Of a stretch of 45,565 nt of DNA, positions 1-7,256 are shown in pieces. Under the pieces are notes generated by a model. That model was not told where the DNA came from. It made no database searches and was given only the letters and a program-made list of their open reading frames with translations. How positions within the stretch are numbered: position 1 is the stretch's first letter; the number at the start of each line of letters is the position of its first letter. Source of the DNA: CAYPHJ01 sp964410485 (GTDB lineage Bacteria; Desulfobacterota; Binatia; UBA9968); the NCBI GenBank assembly GCA_964410485.1, contig CAYPHJ010000031.1:1-45565 (forward strand). Direction: 5' to 3'. The translations under genes were made by a program, and so were the position numbers.

Positions 1-29
1 GTTCGCCCTGAGGTTCTCGAAGGGTGAAC
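1..29. repeat. Imperfect palindromic repeat (REP-like) at window edge
   Basis: The first nine bases GTTCGCCCT pair with AGGGTGAAC at 21-29, with one G-T mismatch, around an 11-base centre. The pattern GTTCGCCCTGAG...GAAGGGTGAAC resembles a dispersed palindrome seen in many bacterial genomes. It lies 22 bases beyond the stop codon of hemQ, so on the minus strand it could also act as a transcription stop or mRNA end-stabiliser. It sits at the window edge, so it may extend further. Confidence 0.5.
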
Positions 30-50
30 GGAGAGTTTTTCAGCAGCCTG

Positions 51-905
51 TTAGGTGAAGCTTGGGGCTTTGCCTTCGAAAAAAACGCCGAGGTTGGCGA
101 CGGGGAAACGCAGCCCCACGTAAAACGCGCCGAACAAACCATAAACGGCACTCGCTTCGTCAAAGCGCATTTCATATACGAGTTTCTTGAAAATCAACGG
201 ATCGTCGGCAAAAAGATCCACGCCCCATTCCCAGTCGTCGAAGCCGATGGAGCCTGAAATAATTTGAGTGACACGCCCGGCATATCGGCGGCCGATCATC
301 CCGTGCTCGCGCATCAGGCGTTGCCGCTGCTCAACTGGCAAAAGGTACCAATTTTTGGTTTCGCCGCGAAGCTTATTCATCGGATAAAAGCAAAGGTAGC
401 GTCGCGCCGGAATATCCGGCCAAAGACGAGGCGCGGAAACCTGGCGTTGTTTAACGAGCTCCATGTCCACTTCGCGATTCCACTCGGCGCTCCCGGGCTG
501 AAGTCCTTTAGCTGCCAGGGCGGTGTAGAGTCTCACCGATGCGTCATATAGCCCCAATTCAATTACCGAGAGATACGAGCCTGCGGGTTGCAGGAACTCA
601 CTGAGGCGGGAATGGGCTAGTCGAAGCTCTGCGTGATTGAGTTCGTCCAAGGAGCGCCGGAAATGCACAAACATCAAATCACCTTTGTGACCCAACAACG
701 AAAACACAGCGCTCGGCTGCTCCGGGCTGCCCTCCATGGCAGACAGAGCCGCCGTTGCCTTGTCGAGAATACTTTTCTGATCTGATGCTCCAAGGGCACG
801 CCAGGCCCGCCAGCGCACATGGAACATTTGATGAAGGATATACGAGCCTTCGAGGGTCAACGGTACGGCGGGAAGTGAGCTTGTGAGCGGCGCTACAGCT
901 TCCAT
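51..905 (-). CDS. hemQ: Coproheme decarboxylase HemQ/ChdC (chlorite-dismutase-fold heme protein)
   Basis: This enzyme oxidatively decarboxylates the two propionates of coproheme III to make heme b, the last step of the coproporphyrin-dependent heme pathway. The 284-residue product has the C-terminal block typical of the family: YPMNK (catalytic Tyr174, Lys178), proximal heme ligand His201 in MREHG, then DDWEWGVDLFADD and YEMRFDEASA. Spacing of Tyr to His (27) and His to Gln214 (13) equals that of Firmicutes HemQ. Gln214 sits where true chlorite dismutases carry Arg, so chlorite dismutase is unlikely. I chose the ATG at 905, which overlaps the end of the upstream UbiD gene by 13 bases; the open frame continues upstream to 971, but that part lies inside UbiD. 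The two genes must be cotranscribed. HemQ is unusual in diderm bacteria, which mostly use the protoporphyrin route. Confidence 0.92.
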   Translation of the reverse strand: MEAVAPLTSSLPAVPLTLEGSYILHQMFHVRWRAWRALGASDQKSILDKATAALSAMEGSPEQPSAVFSLLGHKGDLMFVHFRRSLDELNHAELRLAHSRLSEFLQPAGSYLSVIELGLYDASVRLYTALAAKGLQPGSAEWNREVDMELVKQRQVSAPRLWPDIPARRYLCFYPMNKLRGETKNWYLLPVEQRQRLMREHGMIGRRYAGRVTQIISGSIGFDDWEWGVDLFADDPLIFKKLVYEMRFDEASAVYGLFGAFYVGLRFPVANLGVFFEGKAPSFT

Positions 906-2326
906 TTGGCTTGCACGCGGTCTTTGAACTCTCGGGTGAAGGCGTTGACCGGCGGGAATTGGTCCATCCACTTATAGGGCCGACACGCGTCAATCAAAAC
1001 GCGGTCAGAAGTATATCCGCGTGGGGAGCGCTCCTCCGGCGGCAGCGCAGGCTCGCAGACCGATGCCCAGACACCTTTCACCAGATCGACACCTTCGCGA
1101 ACGTGACAGCGTGTGGCGACCGCCCAGATGACATCGGCAGGATTAGCGATATCTACGTCCTCATCTACAACGACAACAAACTTGCCACCGTAAGCGCCAG
1201 CCCTTGCTCCGGCTGCGACCAGCAGCGCCTGTTTGGAATGGCCTGCATATCTCTGCTTGATGGCAATAACTGTAAACGGCCCAGGTTGGCCGCCGTAGAC
1301 GAAGCCCCACACGCCTTTCACGTCGGGAATACCGGCTTTTTCCAACTGTTCCCATAAAGTGGCCGCGCCGAGCGGTATAGGCAGATAACTCGCGGGAGGC
1401 TTGAGCGGCGGTGCTCCCAATATGATGGGATCGTTCCTATAGTAGACTCGTTTTACCATCATCACGGGAGTCTCTCCGACGTTGACATCGGTGAAATAGC
1501 CTGGCCATTCGCCGAACGGCCCCTCAGCCGGCATCTCTTCATCTTTCATTGGAGGAAATTCACCCTCCACTACCAGCTCGGCGTTCGCTGGAATAGGCAG
1601 GCCAGTCACTGCCCCCCGGACGACGGGGACAGGGGCTCCTTGCAAATAGCCGGCAAACTCAAATTCGTTCACATCCGGTGGAAGCGGCATTTGCGCGGCC
1701 AGAAACACTGCCGGCCCTTGGCCAAAGGTGATGGCGGCTGGCAGCGCCCTGCCGGCGTCACGCGCCCGTTCAAAGGCCAACCGTCCGTGTTTTCCCATGT
1801 TCATTTTGACGGAGAGCGTGTTTTTATCCTGAACCATGACTCTGTAGGTGCCAATGTTGATTTTGCCGCTTTCAGGATCTTTTGTGATCACCCCGCAGCC
1901 GGTTCCGAGATAGGGCCCGCCGTCAAGTTCATGCCATGTTGGCGTGGGAAATTTATATAGATCAACTTCGCTCTCGATCATTTGATTTTCCAAGATCGGG
2001 CCGCCTTCGACTTGCTCGACCGGTACCGGTTTGTAGGCCGCGAGTTTTTTTCTCCACGCGTACAAATAGTCCACGCCTCTCAGTTCGGGAGAAATGCCCA
2101 TTGCCGGCCCGGTGCGTTTACAGGTGCGGAAAACATTGGAAATGATTCGGAAACCTTCTGGAAAGTCGTTGAACTTACTGAACAGAAGGGCGGGGCCTTC
2201 CCTTTCCGCCGCTCGTTCAGTGAGCGCGCCCACTTCCAGATGGAGGTCGACGCTATTGAGGCGGCGCAGTTCGCCCATTTCCTCCAGCGTTTCAATGTAT
2301 TCTCTCATGTCCATCACGTCGGGCAT
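893..2326 (-). CDS. UbiD-family prenylated-FMN-dependent decarboxylase
   Basis: UbiD-family enzymes reversibly (de)carboxylate aromatic, heteroaromatic or alpha,beta-unsaturated acids with prenylated FMN. The 477-residue product (typical length 450-500) shows the cofactor and catalytic residues with the spacing of fungal Fdc1: Asn157, Arg162 (in INIGTYR), His180 (MGKHG), and Glu268/Glu273 in EGPFGEWPGYF. The C-terminal part has DRVLIDACRPYKW, as in several aromatic-acid members. The start at 2326 is fixed by AAGGAG eight bases upstream. The substrate cannot be read from sequence. No UbiX prenyltransferase gene lies nearby, so the cofactor must be supplied from elsewhere. It is first gene of an operon with hemQ, under the promoter at 2352-2380. 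It could be a menaquinone/ubiquinone-pathway UbiD or a catabolic decarboxylase; I favour the second because no quinone genes adjoin. Confidence 0.9.
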   Translation of the reverse strand: MPDVMDMREYIETLEEMGELRRLNSVDLHLEVGALTERAAEREGPALLFSKFNDFPEGFRIISNVFRTCKRTGPAMGISPELRGVDYLYAWRKKLAAYKPVPVEQVEGGPILENQMIESEVDLYKFPTPTWHELDGGPYLGTGCGVITKDPESGKINIGTYRVMVQDKNTLSVKMNMGKHGRLAFERARDAGRALPAAITFGQGPAVFLAAQMPLPPDVNEFEFAGYLQGAPVPVVRGAVTGLPIPANAELVVEGEFPPMKDEEMPAEGPFGEWPGYFTDVNVGETPVMMVKRVYYRNDPIILGAPPLKPPASYLPIPLGAATLWEQLEKAGIPDVKGVWGFVYGGQPGPFTVIAIKQRYAGHSKQALLVAAGARAGAYGGKFVVVVDEDVDIANPADVIWAVATRCHVREGVDLVKGVWASVCEPALPPEERSPRGYTSDRVLIDACRPYKWMDQFPPVNAFTREFKDRVQAKWKL

Positions 2327-2334
2327 GGTGGCTT

Positions 2335-2340
2335 CTCCTT
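2335..2340 (-). promoter_or_regulatory. Ribosome binding site of the UbiD-family gene
   Basis: AAGGAG on the minus strand, eight bases before the ATG at 2326. It decides against the upstream in-frame start at 2383, which would lie inside or before the promoter. Confidence 0.8.
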
Positions 2341-2351
2341 TTCGAAAAGTC

Positions 2352-2380
2352 ATACTATTGGGACACCGCGAGACTGTCAA
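2352..2380 (-). promoter_or_regulatory. Sigma-70-type promoter for ubiD-like gene and hemQ
   Basis: On the minus strand a perfect -35 box TTGACA (2380-2375) is followed after 17 bases by TAGTAT (2357-2352), a four-of-six -10 box. Transcription would start near 2345, just upstream of the ribosome binding site, giving a leader of about 20 bases. This is the clearest promoter in the window. Confidence 0.7.
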
Positions 2381-2390
2381 CATGAGAAAG

Positions 2391-2444
2391 GTTCCAATAG
2401 TTCCAGCAGTTCCAATAGTTCCAACTGTCCTTAACAGTTGGAAC
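2391..2444. repeat. 9-bp direct repeats running into a 10-bp perfect hairpin
   Basis: Four 9-base units start with GTTCCA (GTTCCAATA, GTTCCAGCA, GTTCCAATA, GTTCCAACT) at 2391-2426. The last overlaps a perfect inverted repeat: GTTCCAACTG (2418-2427) against CAGTTGGAAC (2435-2444) with a 7-base loop. Further diverged copies of GTTGGAAC and ACGGTTG follow to about 2480. It lies between the divergent UbiD and M16 genes, just upstream of the UbiD promoter, so it could be a regulatory structure or simply a short-period repeat array. Confidence 0.8.
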
Positions 2445-2544
2445 AGTCGTTACCGTTGGAACGTTTTAAACGGTTGAAACGACTAGAACTCTCTTGCCAG
2501 CGACTTGCTCTTTGGATTGTGATCCTTTACTCTTTTTGCGACCC

Positions 2545-3864
2545 ATGGGAAAAATAGCTCTCGCTTGTGTGTGTCTCATCGTGGCTGCCCCTGCGATGTC
2601 TATCGCCACTCAAGTTCAGGAATTCGTGCTGGAAAACGGGCTCAAAGTCTTACTGTTGGAAAACCACAAGAGTCCCGCTGTGACGTTTCAGGTATGGTAT
2701 CGGGTCGGGTCTCGTGACGAAAAGGACGGCAAAAGCGGTTTGTCGCACTTTCTTGAGCACATGATGTTCAAAGGCACGCCCGAGGTAGGACCCGAAGAGT
2801 ATTCTCGTCTTATTGCCAAGAACGGCGGCCGCGCGAATGCTTTTACCTCCACCGACGTGACGGTGTATTACGCCACCATGAGCCGAGATAAGATTGGCAT
2901 TCAAATCGATCTCGAAGCCGATCGAATGGTCAACGCGCTTTTAGGTGAACGGTATTTCGAGCCTGAAAAGAAGGTCATTCAAGAGGAACGACGCCTGCGG
3001 ACCGAGGACAATCCGGCATCGGCGCTTTGGGAACTCGTGAGCGCGACGGCTTTTACTCAACATTCCTATCGTCGGCCGGTCATAGGATGGATGAGTGATA
3101 TTCACAAACTTACAAGACAGGACTTGATTGATCACTACAAGCTTTATTACAGCCCGAGCAATGCGTTCATTGTTGCCACCGGAGCTTTCGCGACCGAAGA
3201 AATGTTGCAGAAGATCAGGGCGGCTTTCGGAAAAATTTCACGCGGGCCCGAGCCGCCGCAAGTTCGCCCTGAGGAGCCGCCGCAGCGGGGCGAACGCCGA
3301 GTCATTCTGAAACGACAAGCGGAGCTGCCGGCGCTCTGGATGTTTTACCATGCGCCAAATCTGCGGAATCCCGACAGCTACGCGTTGGACCTCTTGTCGG
3401 TTGTGCTTGCCGGAGGGCGCAGTTCGCGCTTGTATCACGAGCTAGTCTACGAGAAGAGAATGGTGCGGAGCATCGAGGCTGATTACGGTAGCGGGGTCTA
3501 CATTGATCCGATGGGTTTTTCGATCACCGGTCAATTGATGCCGGGTCACGAGGCCGCCGACATCGAGCGTGAGATCGATCGGATGCTCGACGGGCTTAAG
3601 GCAGAGCTCGTGAGCGAACGCGAGTTGGCAAAGGCCAAGAATCAGATCGAGGCTGCGTTTGTTTTCGGTCAGGATTCCGTCTTCGGTCAGGCGATGAAGA
3701 TTGGCTTTTACGAAGCGGTGGGAGGCTGGCGGCTGATGGACGATTATCTTCCCGGGATACGCAGCGTGACGCGAGAAGACATTCGACGGGTGGCTCAACA
3801 GTATCTCAATCGGGACCGCAGGACCGTCGGCATCCTGGTTCCCACCCAAGAAACCATTCCATGA
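2545..3864 (+). CDS. M16-family zinc metallopeptidase, catalytic partner
   Basis: A pitrilysin-family (processing-peptidase-like) protease of 439 residues, close to the usual 400-450 for bacterial two-subunit M16B enzymes. An N-terminal hydrophobic signal (residues 2-20, MGKIALACVCLIVAAPAMS) suggests export to the periplasm. The inverted zinc motif HFLEH is present (His68, Glu71 as general base, His72), and the third zinc ligand is expected at Glu147 or Glu148, about 76 residues downstream in VIQEERR. The C-terminal half has the second M16 domain (ALDLLSVVLAGGRSSRLY). I chose the ATG at 2545 because it begins exactly at the signal peptide; the frame is open back to a TTG at 2494. It overlaps the next gene by four bases (ATGA), so the two are translationally coupled and probably form a heterodimer. 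Confidence 0.9.
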   Translation: MGKIALACVCLIVAAPAMSIATQVQEFVLENGLKVLLLENHKSPAVTFQVWYRVGSRDEKDGKSGLSHFLEHMMFKGTPEVGPEEYSRLIAKNGGRANAFTSTDVTVYYATMSRDKIGIQIDLEADRMVNALLGERYFEPEKKVIQEERRLRTEDNPASALWELVSATAFTQHSYRRPVIGWMSDIHKLTRQDLIDHYKLYYSPSNAFIVATGAFATEEMLQKIRAAFGKISRGPEPPQVRPEEPPQRGERRVILKRQAELPALWMFYHAPNLRNPDSYALDLLSVVLAGGRSSRLYHELVYEKRMVRSIEADYGSGVYIDPMGFSITGQLMPGHEAADIEREIDRMLDGLKAELVSERELAKAKNQIEAAFVFGQDSVFGQAMKIGFYEAVGGWRLMDDYLPGIRSVTREDIRRVAQQYLNRDRRTVGILVPTQETIP

Positions 3865-5183
3865 AAAACATGCTATTCGGGCTGACCGCTGTTTTTTCTC
3901 TGCTGCTCAATCCAGGTTCGCCAGAGGGAGCGTTGGTTCCCAAGCGCTCGGTACTGGAGAACGGTTTGGTGCTCCTGACCTCTGAACAAAAAGCGTTGCC
4001 AATGGTCTCTATTGAACTCCTCATTGACGCTGGATCGCGCTACGACCCTCCACTGCGGGAAGGACTCGCCAACCTGGCCGCTACACTCCTGACATACGGT
4101 ACCAGATCAAGAACAGCACTCCAGATCAATGATACGCTCGATTACCTGGGAGCGTATCTGTCGACGGAGTGCAGCCAGGACTTGGCCAGCATCAGCATAA
4201 CAATTCTCAAAAAAGATCTCGCGACTGGACTGGATCTCCTGGCGGATATCCTTGTGAACTCAACGTTTCCTGAAAAGGAGATCGATGGACAGAAACAGTC
4301 GATTATCGCCTCGATCAGGGCCAGAGAAGAGAGCCCGGGGGATATTGCGCGGAAGCGTTTTGCGGAGACCCTTTATCCTCAAAGTCCTTACGGCCGTCCG
4401 GTTGAAGGTACGGAGGACTCCGTCAAGACCATTTCACAACCGAACCTGCGCGAGTTTTATCGGGATCATTACAGTCCTAATCGCGCCATCTTGGCCGTGG
4501 TTGGCGATATCTCGCATCAAGAAATCGCCGTAGCTATCGATCAGGCATTTCGCTCGTGGAACAAGGGGCGACCGTGGGACAAAGTGAAACCACCGACGAC
4601 CATCGGCGCGGCCGAGACGATTCGGGTGCATAAAGATTTGACACAGGCGAACATTATTTTGGGCCACCAGGGAGTCGGCCGGGAGAATGCCGACTTTTAT
4701 GCGCTTCAAGTCATGAATTATATTCTCGGGGGGGGTGGATTTTCATCACGGGCGATGGACGCCATTCGCAACGAACGGGGGTTGGCGTATTCTGTCTACA
4801 GTTACTTCAATGCCGAGAGAGGCCACGGAACATTCGAGTTTGTCATGCAGACGCAGAACGAGACCGCCCGCGAGGCGATTCGCCTCGCACGGGACGAGAT
4901 TCGGCGCATGCGCGAGGAGCTTGTGAGCGAGGAAGAACTGAACGACGCGAAGGACTTTTTGACCGGCAGTTTTCCGCTCCGTTTTGATACGAGTCGACGG
5001 GTGGCAAGCTTCATTGCATACGTTGAATTTTTTCAGCTGGGCGCCGACTATCCGGAGAGATATCCAGAGGCCATTCGCAAGGTCACCCGTGAGGAAGTGA
5101 TGCGGGTGGCGAAGCAATACCTGCATCCCGATAGGATCATTAGTGTTATCGTCGGCAATCAAAAGAAAGTCGGAGATTCTTAA
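3861..5183 (+). CDS. M16-family peptidase-like protein, non-catalytic partner
   Basis: A second M16 protein of 440 residues with a likely signal peptide (residues 1-23, ending near EGA). Where the active partner has the zinc motif, this one reads GLANLAATLLTYGT, so neither zinc ligands nor the general base are present. It keeps the C-terminal R/Y pair typical of the substrate-binding subunit (ERGLAYSVYSYF) and the fold landmarks ILGGGGFSSRAM and NERGLAYS. In the M16B family such catalytic and non-catalytic genes occur in tandem and make one heterodimeric peptidase; the four-base overlap with the preceding gene fits this. Substrates are unknown, and the signal peptides suggest degradation of peptides in the periplasm. 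Confidence 0.88.
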   Translation: MKNMLFGLTAVFSLLLNPGSPEGALVPKRSVLENGLVLLTSEQKALPMVSIELLIDAGSRYDPPLREGLANLAATLLTYGTRSRTALQINDTLDYLGAYLSTECSQDLASISITILKKDLATGLDLLADILVNSTFPEKEIDGQKQSIIASIRAREESPGDIARKRFAETLYPQSPYGRPVEGTEDSVKTISQPNLREFYRDHYSPNRAILAVVGDISHQEIAVAIDQAFRSWNKGRPWDKVKPPTTIGAAETIRVHKDLTQANIILGHQGVGRENADFYALQVMNYILGGGGFSSRAMDAIRNERGLAYSVYSYFNAERGHGTFEFVMQTQNETAREAIRLARDEIRRMREELVSEEELNDAKDFLTGSFPLRFDTSRRVASFIAYVEFFQLGADYPERYPEAIRKVTREEVMRVAKQYLHPDRIISVIVGNQKKVGDS

Positions 5184-5207
5184 AAACTTTCCGGTTGGGC
5201 AGCATCT

Positions 5208-5237
5208 TTGACAGGCGGTGACATCCTGGGGCATACT
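5208..5237 (+). promoter_or_regulatory. Possible promoter of the receiver-domain gene
   Basis: TTGACA (5208-5213) is followed after 18 bases by CATACT (5232-5237), matching four of six -10 positions. The predicted leader is about 60 bases. The match is found by eye only. Confidence 0.45.
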
Positions 5238-5303
5238 CAGGCCTACTGCGGTCTGAGCGCGAGTTGTCCTGGGAAGCGATTCTTCTTGACGTAGCAGAAC
5301 CTC

Positions 5304-5690
5304 ATGAAGAAAGTCCTGATCGTCGAGGATCACGCGGATATGCGGGAGCTTCTGACTTGGCAAATCGAGCTTATGGGCTTTCAGCCGATTCCCGCAAATC
5401 ATGGCAAAGACGGTGTGGAAAAGGCTATTGCAGAAAAGCCGCACTTGATTCTCATGGACATTATGATGCCGGGCATGGATGGTTGGGCGGCTGCTCAGGC
5501 GTTGCGGGCCAATCCTGAAACCAAGGACATCCCCATTGTGGCTGCAACCGCGTTGTTTCGCGATTCCGATCTAAAACAGTGCCTCGAGGCGGGTTGTAAC
5601 GGCTACATCGTCAAGCCTTTTACATTCCAAGAGCTGCAGGGAAAGCTGTTGGAGTTTATCACCCCCGGCAACCGTTCCGTTCCATCTTGA
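5304..5690 (+). CDS. Single-domain response regulator (CheY-like receiver)
   Basis: A 128-residue receiver domain with no output domain. All key residues are visible: acidic pocket Glu8/Asp9, phospho-acceptor Asp52 in LILMDIMMPGMDG, Thr82, and Lys104 in YIVKPF. It would be phosphorylated by a histidine kinase and act through protein-protein contacts, as in CheY or DivK. No kinase gene adjoins it; the nearest related protein is the PAS/H-box/receiver protein far downstream at 42629. It stands alone between the M16 pair and the CCA-adding enzyme, with its own possible promoter. No clear ribosome binding site precedes the ATG, so its start is chosen from the conserved first strand (KKVLIVED). 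Confidence 0.9.
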   Translation: MKKVLIVEDHADMRELLTWQIELMGFQPIPANHGKDGVEKAIAEKPHLILMDIMMPGMDGWAAAQALRANPETKDIPIVAATALFRDSDLKQCLEAGCNGYIVKPFTFQELQGKLLEFITPGNRSVPS

Positions 5691-5691
5691 A

Positions 5692-5705
5692 GCCGGCTCG
5701 CCGGC
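5692..5705 (+). terminator. GC-rich hairpin after the receiver gene
   Basis: GCCGGC-TC-GCCGGC forms a perfect 6-bp stem starting two bases after the stop codon, followed by GTCTTTAG, which has only a short T-run. It may end or slow transcription before the CCA-adding-enzyme gene. A loop of two bases is tight, so the real stem may open at the tip. Confidence 0.35.
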
Positions 5706-5759
5706 GTCTTTAGCTCATCCCGGTTCCCGATTAGAATAGGATCAGGGCGGACTGCGTTC

Positions 5760-7082
5760 ATGTCTCAGCGTGAAAGAGCTATTGCCATTGTCAAACGGCT
5801 GCGCGAGAACGGGCATGAGAGTTATCTCGCCGGCGGTTGTGTGCGCGATATGCTACTGGGTAAAACGCCGCAGGATTATGACATCACGACCAACGCACGG
5901 CCCGATGATATCGCCAGGGTCTTTCCACAGACCATCCCAGTGGGAGCCCAGTTTGGGGTGATGCTGGTGGTTCTCGACGGGGAGCCTTTCGAAGTGGCAA
6001 CGTTTCGCCATGACGGTCCATACCTGGATGGTCGCCACCCGTCTCATGTTCGCTATGGGACCATGGAGGAAGACATTCAACGGCGCGATTTCACGATCAA
6101 CGGGATGGTGTACGACCCGCTTACGGACCGGGTGATTGATCTGGTGGAAGGCAAGGACGATCTGGCGCGTCAATCCATTCGAGCCATCGGCAACCCGCGT
6201 CAGCGATTCGAGGAAGATCGGTTGCGGATGATTCGGGCGGTGCGCCTGGCGGCGAGCCTGGGTTTCTCGATCGAAAAGGAAACTTTAGGCGCCATCCGTG
6301 CTTTGGCCCCCACGGTAACCCAAATTGCGTGGGAAAGAATCGGCGAAGAAATCAGCCGGATCCTTGTGGAGGGAGGCGCCCGGCGAGGGTTCGAGCTACT
6401 TGACAGCGCGGGGTTGCTCCCGGCGATATTGCCAGAAATTGCAGCACTCAAGGGCGTGGAGCAGAGTCCGGATTATCATCCGGAAGGCGACGTGTATACA
6501 CATACCCTGTTGACTTTGGATCATCTCCAGAAGCCCACCGAGACTCTAGCCTACGGTTGTTTGCTGCATGACGTTGGCAAGCCGGCTTGCTGGCGCCGTC
6601 TCGATGAGCGGATTACTTTCTATGGCCACACCGAAAAAGGCGCTGAAATCGCGGAACAGGTACTGAAGAGGCTGAAGCGCAGCCGCTTGACATGGGAGCG
6701 GGTCGCTTATCTTGTGCGCAATCATTTGCGCCATACGCAAGCACCAAAGATGCGGCTCAGCACGTTGAAACGATTCTTGGGTGAAGAGGGAATCGATGAG
6801 CTACTGGAATTGACACGCATCGATGCGCTTTCCGCCAATGGCGATCTTCAATACTACCGCTTCTGCAAGGAGAAACTGGCAGAACTGAAACGCGAGGAAA
6901 TCCATCCAGATCCGCTGGTGCGTGGCAGGGACTTGATTGAGATGGGGTTTACACCCGGGCCCATCTTCCAGGAAATTCTCAGCCAGGTCGAAGAACTGCA
7001 ACTCGGCGGCGAGCTCAATTCGCGTGACGCCGCATTGACCTGGATCAGGCAACACTACAGCCGAGGGGCCGAGCCCACGTAA
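5760..7082 (+). CDS. cca: tRNA nucleotidyltransferase (CCA-adding enzyme, class II) with HD domain
   Basis: Adds or repairs the CCA 3' end of tRNAs. The 440-residue protein has the class II nucleotidyltransferase head: LAGGCVRD (about residues 23-30), metal-binding Asp39 and Asp41 in QDYDI, RRDFTINGM (about 108-116), and EEDRLRMIRAVRLAA (the EDxxR nucleotide-selection motif). A central HD domain follows (YTHTLLTLDHL, then LLHDVGKP), a likely phosphohydrolase, and a C-terminal RNA-binding helix region (LIEMGFTPGPIFQEIL). Some lineages split the job between a CC-adding and an A-adding enzyme of the same family, so strict CCA specificity is inferred. A TAGAAT box at 5732-5737 might be its -10 element, but no good -35 box accompanies it. 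Confidence 0.88.
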   Translation: MSQRERAIAIVKRLRENGHESYLAGGCVRDMLLGKTPQDYDITTNARPDDIARVFPQTIPVGAQFGVMLVVLDGEPFEVATFRHDGPYLDGRHPSHVRYGTMEEDIQRRDFTINGMVYDPLTDRVIDLVEGKDDLARQSIRAIGNPRQRFEEDRLRMIRAVRLAASLGFSIEKETLGAIRALAPTVTQIAWERIGEEISRILVEGGARRGFELLDSAGLLPAILPEIAALKGVEQSPDYHPEGDVYTHTLLTLDHLQKPTETLAYGCLLHDVGKPACWRRLDERITFYGHTEKGAEIAEQVLKRLKRSRLTWERVAYLVRNHLRHTQAPKMRLSTLKRFLGEEGIDELLELTRIDALSANGDLQYYRFCKEKLAELKREEIHPDPLVRGRDLIEMGFTPGPIFQEILSQVEELQLGGELNSRDAALTWIRQHYSRGAEPT

Positions 7083-7256
7083 GCCGGTCGTTGGGTGGTC
7101 GAATCCCAAAACCATTTCCGTATTCATCGGTGTCTCCTTGGCCGACGCGCTCTTTTGGCGTATGGATAAAGATTTAATGCTATAAGACGGAGCGCTCATG
7201 CAAAGAGAGAGGCGTGCGATACAATGTACAAGCAAAGGAGAGTTCTTCGACACACA

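Noticed and set aside
3262..3295. GTTCGCCC...GGGCGAAC inverted repeat sharing 13 bases with the palindrome at window start
   Set aside because: It is inside the M16 coding sequence, in the linker where family members commonly encode a PEEPPQRGERR-like stretch, so coding constraint explains it better than a repeat insertion.
4746..5444. 232-codon minus-strand frame across the M16 end and receiver start
   Set aside because: Antisense to two well-supported genes and without recognisable motifs.
7155..7186. Possible promoter TTGGCG...TATAAG before the molybdenum hydroxylase
   Set aside because: The spacer is 20 bases and the -35 box is weak, so I did not list it.
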